The notes under the pieces were generated by a model. That model had not been told where the DNA came from and searched no databases. It saw nothing but the letters and a program-made list of their open reading frames with translations. Both the position numbers and the translations under genes were made by a program. Shown here piece after piece: positions 62,933-64,000 of a DNA stretch of 64,000 bases. The stretch is from contig JASJYH010000002.1 of assembly GCA_030123675.1 (NCBI GenBank), positions 1 to 64,000 of the forward strand. Direction: 5' to 3'. Source of the DNA: Anaerolineae bacterium (GTDB lineage Bacteria; Chloroflexota; Anaerolineae; Anaerolineales; Villigracilaceae). Each line of letters opens with the position of its first letter. The stretch's first letter is position 1.

Positions 62933-63964
62933 ATGAAGGGTACAAATCTTCGCTTTGTTAATACTCTCATTATGAGTATATTCACCATTCTTGGCCTAAC
63001 AGGTTTGTACGGCCTAGTATGGCCCTTTCCCTCCTTCATATATGATATTCATCGCATTTTCAGCTGGGCCTTCATCGTTTTAATCCCATGGAAAATTATG
63101 ATCTCGATCACATCCATAAAGCGTGGACTTGATCGGCGTATTGACCGCAATGTGATTGTCATAATATCCATCATATTTGGAATTGCTACGCTGCTCCTGC
63201 TTGCATTTGGACTTATTTGGAAATGGAATATTGGCGAGTATTATCTCTGGATCGGGAATTATGGTTTCACTGCAATTGGATGGCACTGGGGAGTAGCAAT
63301 TGGGACAATACCCTTTTTCCTAATCCATTTATGGCGACGCTGGCCGCGCCCAAAACGGCGTGATTTTACCGAGCGTCGACAGGCGCTCAAACTATTAGGT
63401 CTTGGTGCAGCAGGATTAATCGGTTGGAGTATTTCAGAATCGGTAGCAAAATTTTTACAAGGCGAAGAGAATTCGCGCCGTTTCACTGGCTCTCGTGAAC
63501 GGGGTTCATTTACTGGATTAGATTTTCCTGTTACCAGTGGGTCAGACCAGGGAAAAATAAAACTTGATCCAGAGATTTGGAATTTACAAATTACAGGGGC
63601 AGTCAATAAACCCTTGACATTGACATATCAAGACTTGCTTAGCGTATCCACCTCAGAACTTGTAGCTACCCTAGATTGCACAGGTGGTTGGTATACAACC
63701 CAAATTTGGCGCGGTCCATTTCTCATAAGCCTACTAAATCATGCTGAAGTACAGTCTCAAGCGCTCGGCATCGTTTTGAGAGGCGTATTGGATTATTCAG
63801 CGCAATACACGTTTGATCAGGCCAAAGAGATTCTTTTGGCCACCTCCGTGGGCGATCAAATTTTAAATCACGTGCATGGCTTTCCACTACGTGCGGTTGT
63901 TCCTTCGCGTCGCGGTTGGCACTGGGTAAAATGGATGACTGAGATCGAAGTGATTGCTATTTGA
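62933..63964 (+). CDS. membrane-anchored sulfite-oxidase-fold molybdopterin oxidoreductase
   Basis: This 343-residue protein has four transmembrane helices (about 10-150) with several His that could bind heme b (DIHRIF, GWHWGVAIG, LIHLWRR), then a Tat-like RRQALKLLGLGAAG segment and a molybdopterin domain with the Mo-ligand Cys in LDCTGGWY and HGFPLRAVVPSRRGWHWVKWM. This fuses a cytochrome-b-like anchor (compare YedZ) and a YedY-like catalytic part into one chain. It probably reduces or oxidises an S- or N-oxide outside the membrane. ATG 62933 is used. The window ends 36 bp later. Confidence 0.82.
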   Translation: MKGTNLRFVNTLIMSIFTILGLTGLYGLVWPFPSFIYDIHRIFSWAFIVLIPWKIMISITSIKRGLDRRIDRNVIVIISIIFGIATLLLLAFGLIWKWNIGEYYLWIGNYGFTAIGWHWGVAIGTIPFFLIHLWRRWPRPKRRDFTERRQALKLLGLGAAGLIGWSISESVAKFLQGEENSRRFTGSRERGSFTGLDFPVTSGSDQGKIKLDPEIWNLQITGAVNKPLTLTYQDLLSVSTSELVATLDCTGGWYTTQIWRGPFLISLLNHAEVQSQALGIVLRGVLDYSAQYTFDQAKEILLATSVGDQILNHVHGFPLRAVVPSRRGWHWVKWMTEIEVIAI

Positions 63965-64000
63965 TCCTACTCAAAACCAATAAAAGATTTTTATGACAGA

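Noticed and set aside
1-64000. Alternative genetic code with UGA as Gly or Trp
   Set aside because: Many complete genes end at TGA at the expected length (for example the serine hydrolase at 7660, vapC and the molybdenum hydroxylase), so UGA is a normal stop.
1-64000. CRISPR arrays, insertion sequences, prophage, rRNA
   Set aside because: No spaced direct repeats, transposase, phage genes or rRNA motifs were seen.

Overview
The window looks like part of a Chloroflexota chromosome, probably Anaerolineae or a near relative. The pointers are coenzyme F420 synthesis combined with menaquinone-type methylation, a fused NuoCD subunit, lipoproteins with Thr-Pro-rich linkers, very large PAS-repeat histidine kinases, tungsten and molybdenum enzymes, and a moderate GC content judged by eye. 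This is inference from gene content; no 16S gene is present. Standard TGA stops end many genes, so the code is the usual bacterial one.

Layout. 1-5.8 kb (minus strand): a Ser/Thr kinase broken by an in-frame TGA, a vapBC module, a relic of a second moeA, moeA, a UbiA-like protein, a DinB protein and an SDR. 6.1-11 kb: a beta-lactamase-fold hydrolase, a coiled-coil zinc-ribbon protein and a membrane-anchored NACHT/HEAT NTPase. 11.1-17.5 kb: ssnA followed by an F420 block (npdG, cofE, a PPOX protein, an FbiB-type nitroreductase, cofD, cofC, a luciferase-like oxidoreductase). 17.8-23.3 kb: a menG-type methyltransferase, a thioesterase and a two-gene molybdenum hydroxylase whose ferredoxin-type cluster ligands are lost. 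23.3-35.2 kb: two multi-PAS kinases, a receiver protein and an HD-GYP response regulator. 35.4-40.2 kb: mscS, a deiodinase-like selenoprotein read through TGA, a CBS pyrophosphatase, a squalene/phytoene synthase relative and xdhC. 40.3-47.1 kb: an SPFH protein fused to an excisionase-type HTH, DUF456, a beta-helix lipoprotein with an in-frame TGA, nnrE/D, an aldehyde:ferredoxin oxidoreductase and an SCP2 protein. 47.3-51 kb: a polar amino acid type ABC importer plus a ureohydrolase. 51-56 kb: a methyltransferase, a polysaccharide deacetylase, tRNA-Leu(GAG), plsX, a NERD-like protein, a STAS protein and a lipoprotein. 56-64 kb: an Fe-S-type regulator divergent from iscX-nuoB-nuoCD-nuoI, then Mrp, PSP1/RicT, PIG-L and a sulfite-oxidase-fold membrane enzyme.

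The strongest unusual signal is the reading frame 36284-36982. Two track ORFs are really one gene: a TGA sits exactly at the redox position of a deiodinase/thioredoxin-like motif (FGSFT-U-PYC), and a 7-bp GC-rich hairpin follows ten bases later, as expected of a bacterial SECIS. Two other in-frame TGAs (kinase and beta-helix lipoprotein) lack such a hairpin and look like nonsense changes or sequence errors. SsnA and the Mo hydroxylase belong to families linked with selenium-dependent molybdenum hydroxylases, so selenium use may be a wider theme here; no sel genes lie in the window.

Other signals include a perfect 16-bp palindrome between the Fe-S-type regulator and iscX-nuo, a perfect 10-bp inverted repeat over the vapBC promoter, four genes whose TATAAT lies 6-7 nt before the start codon (probably leaderless mRNAs), and palindromic insertions inside moeA and cofE.
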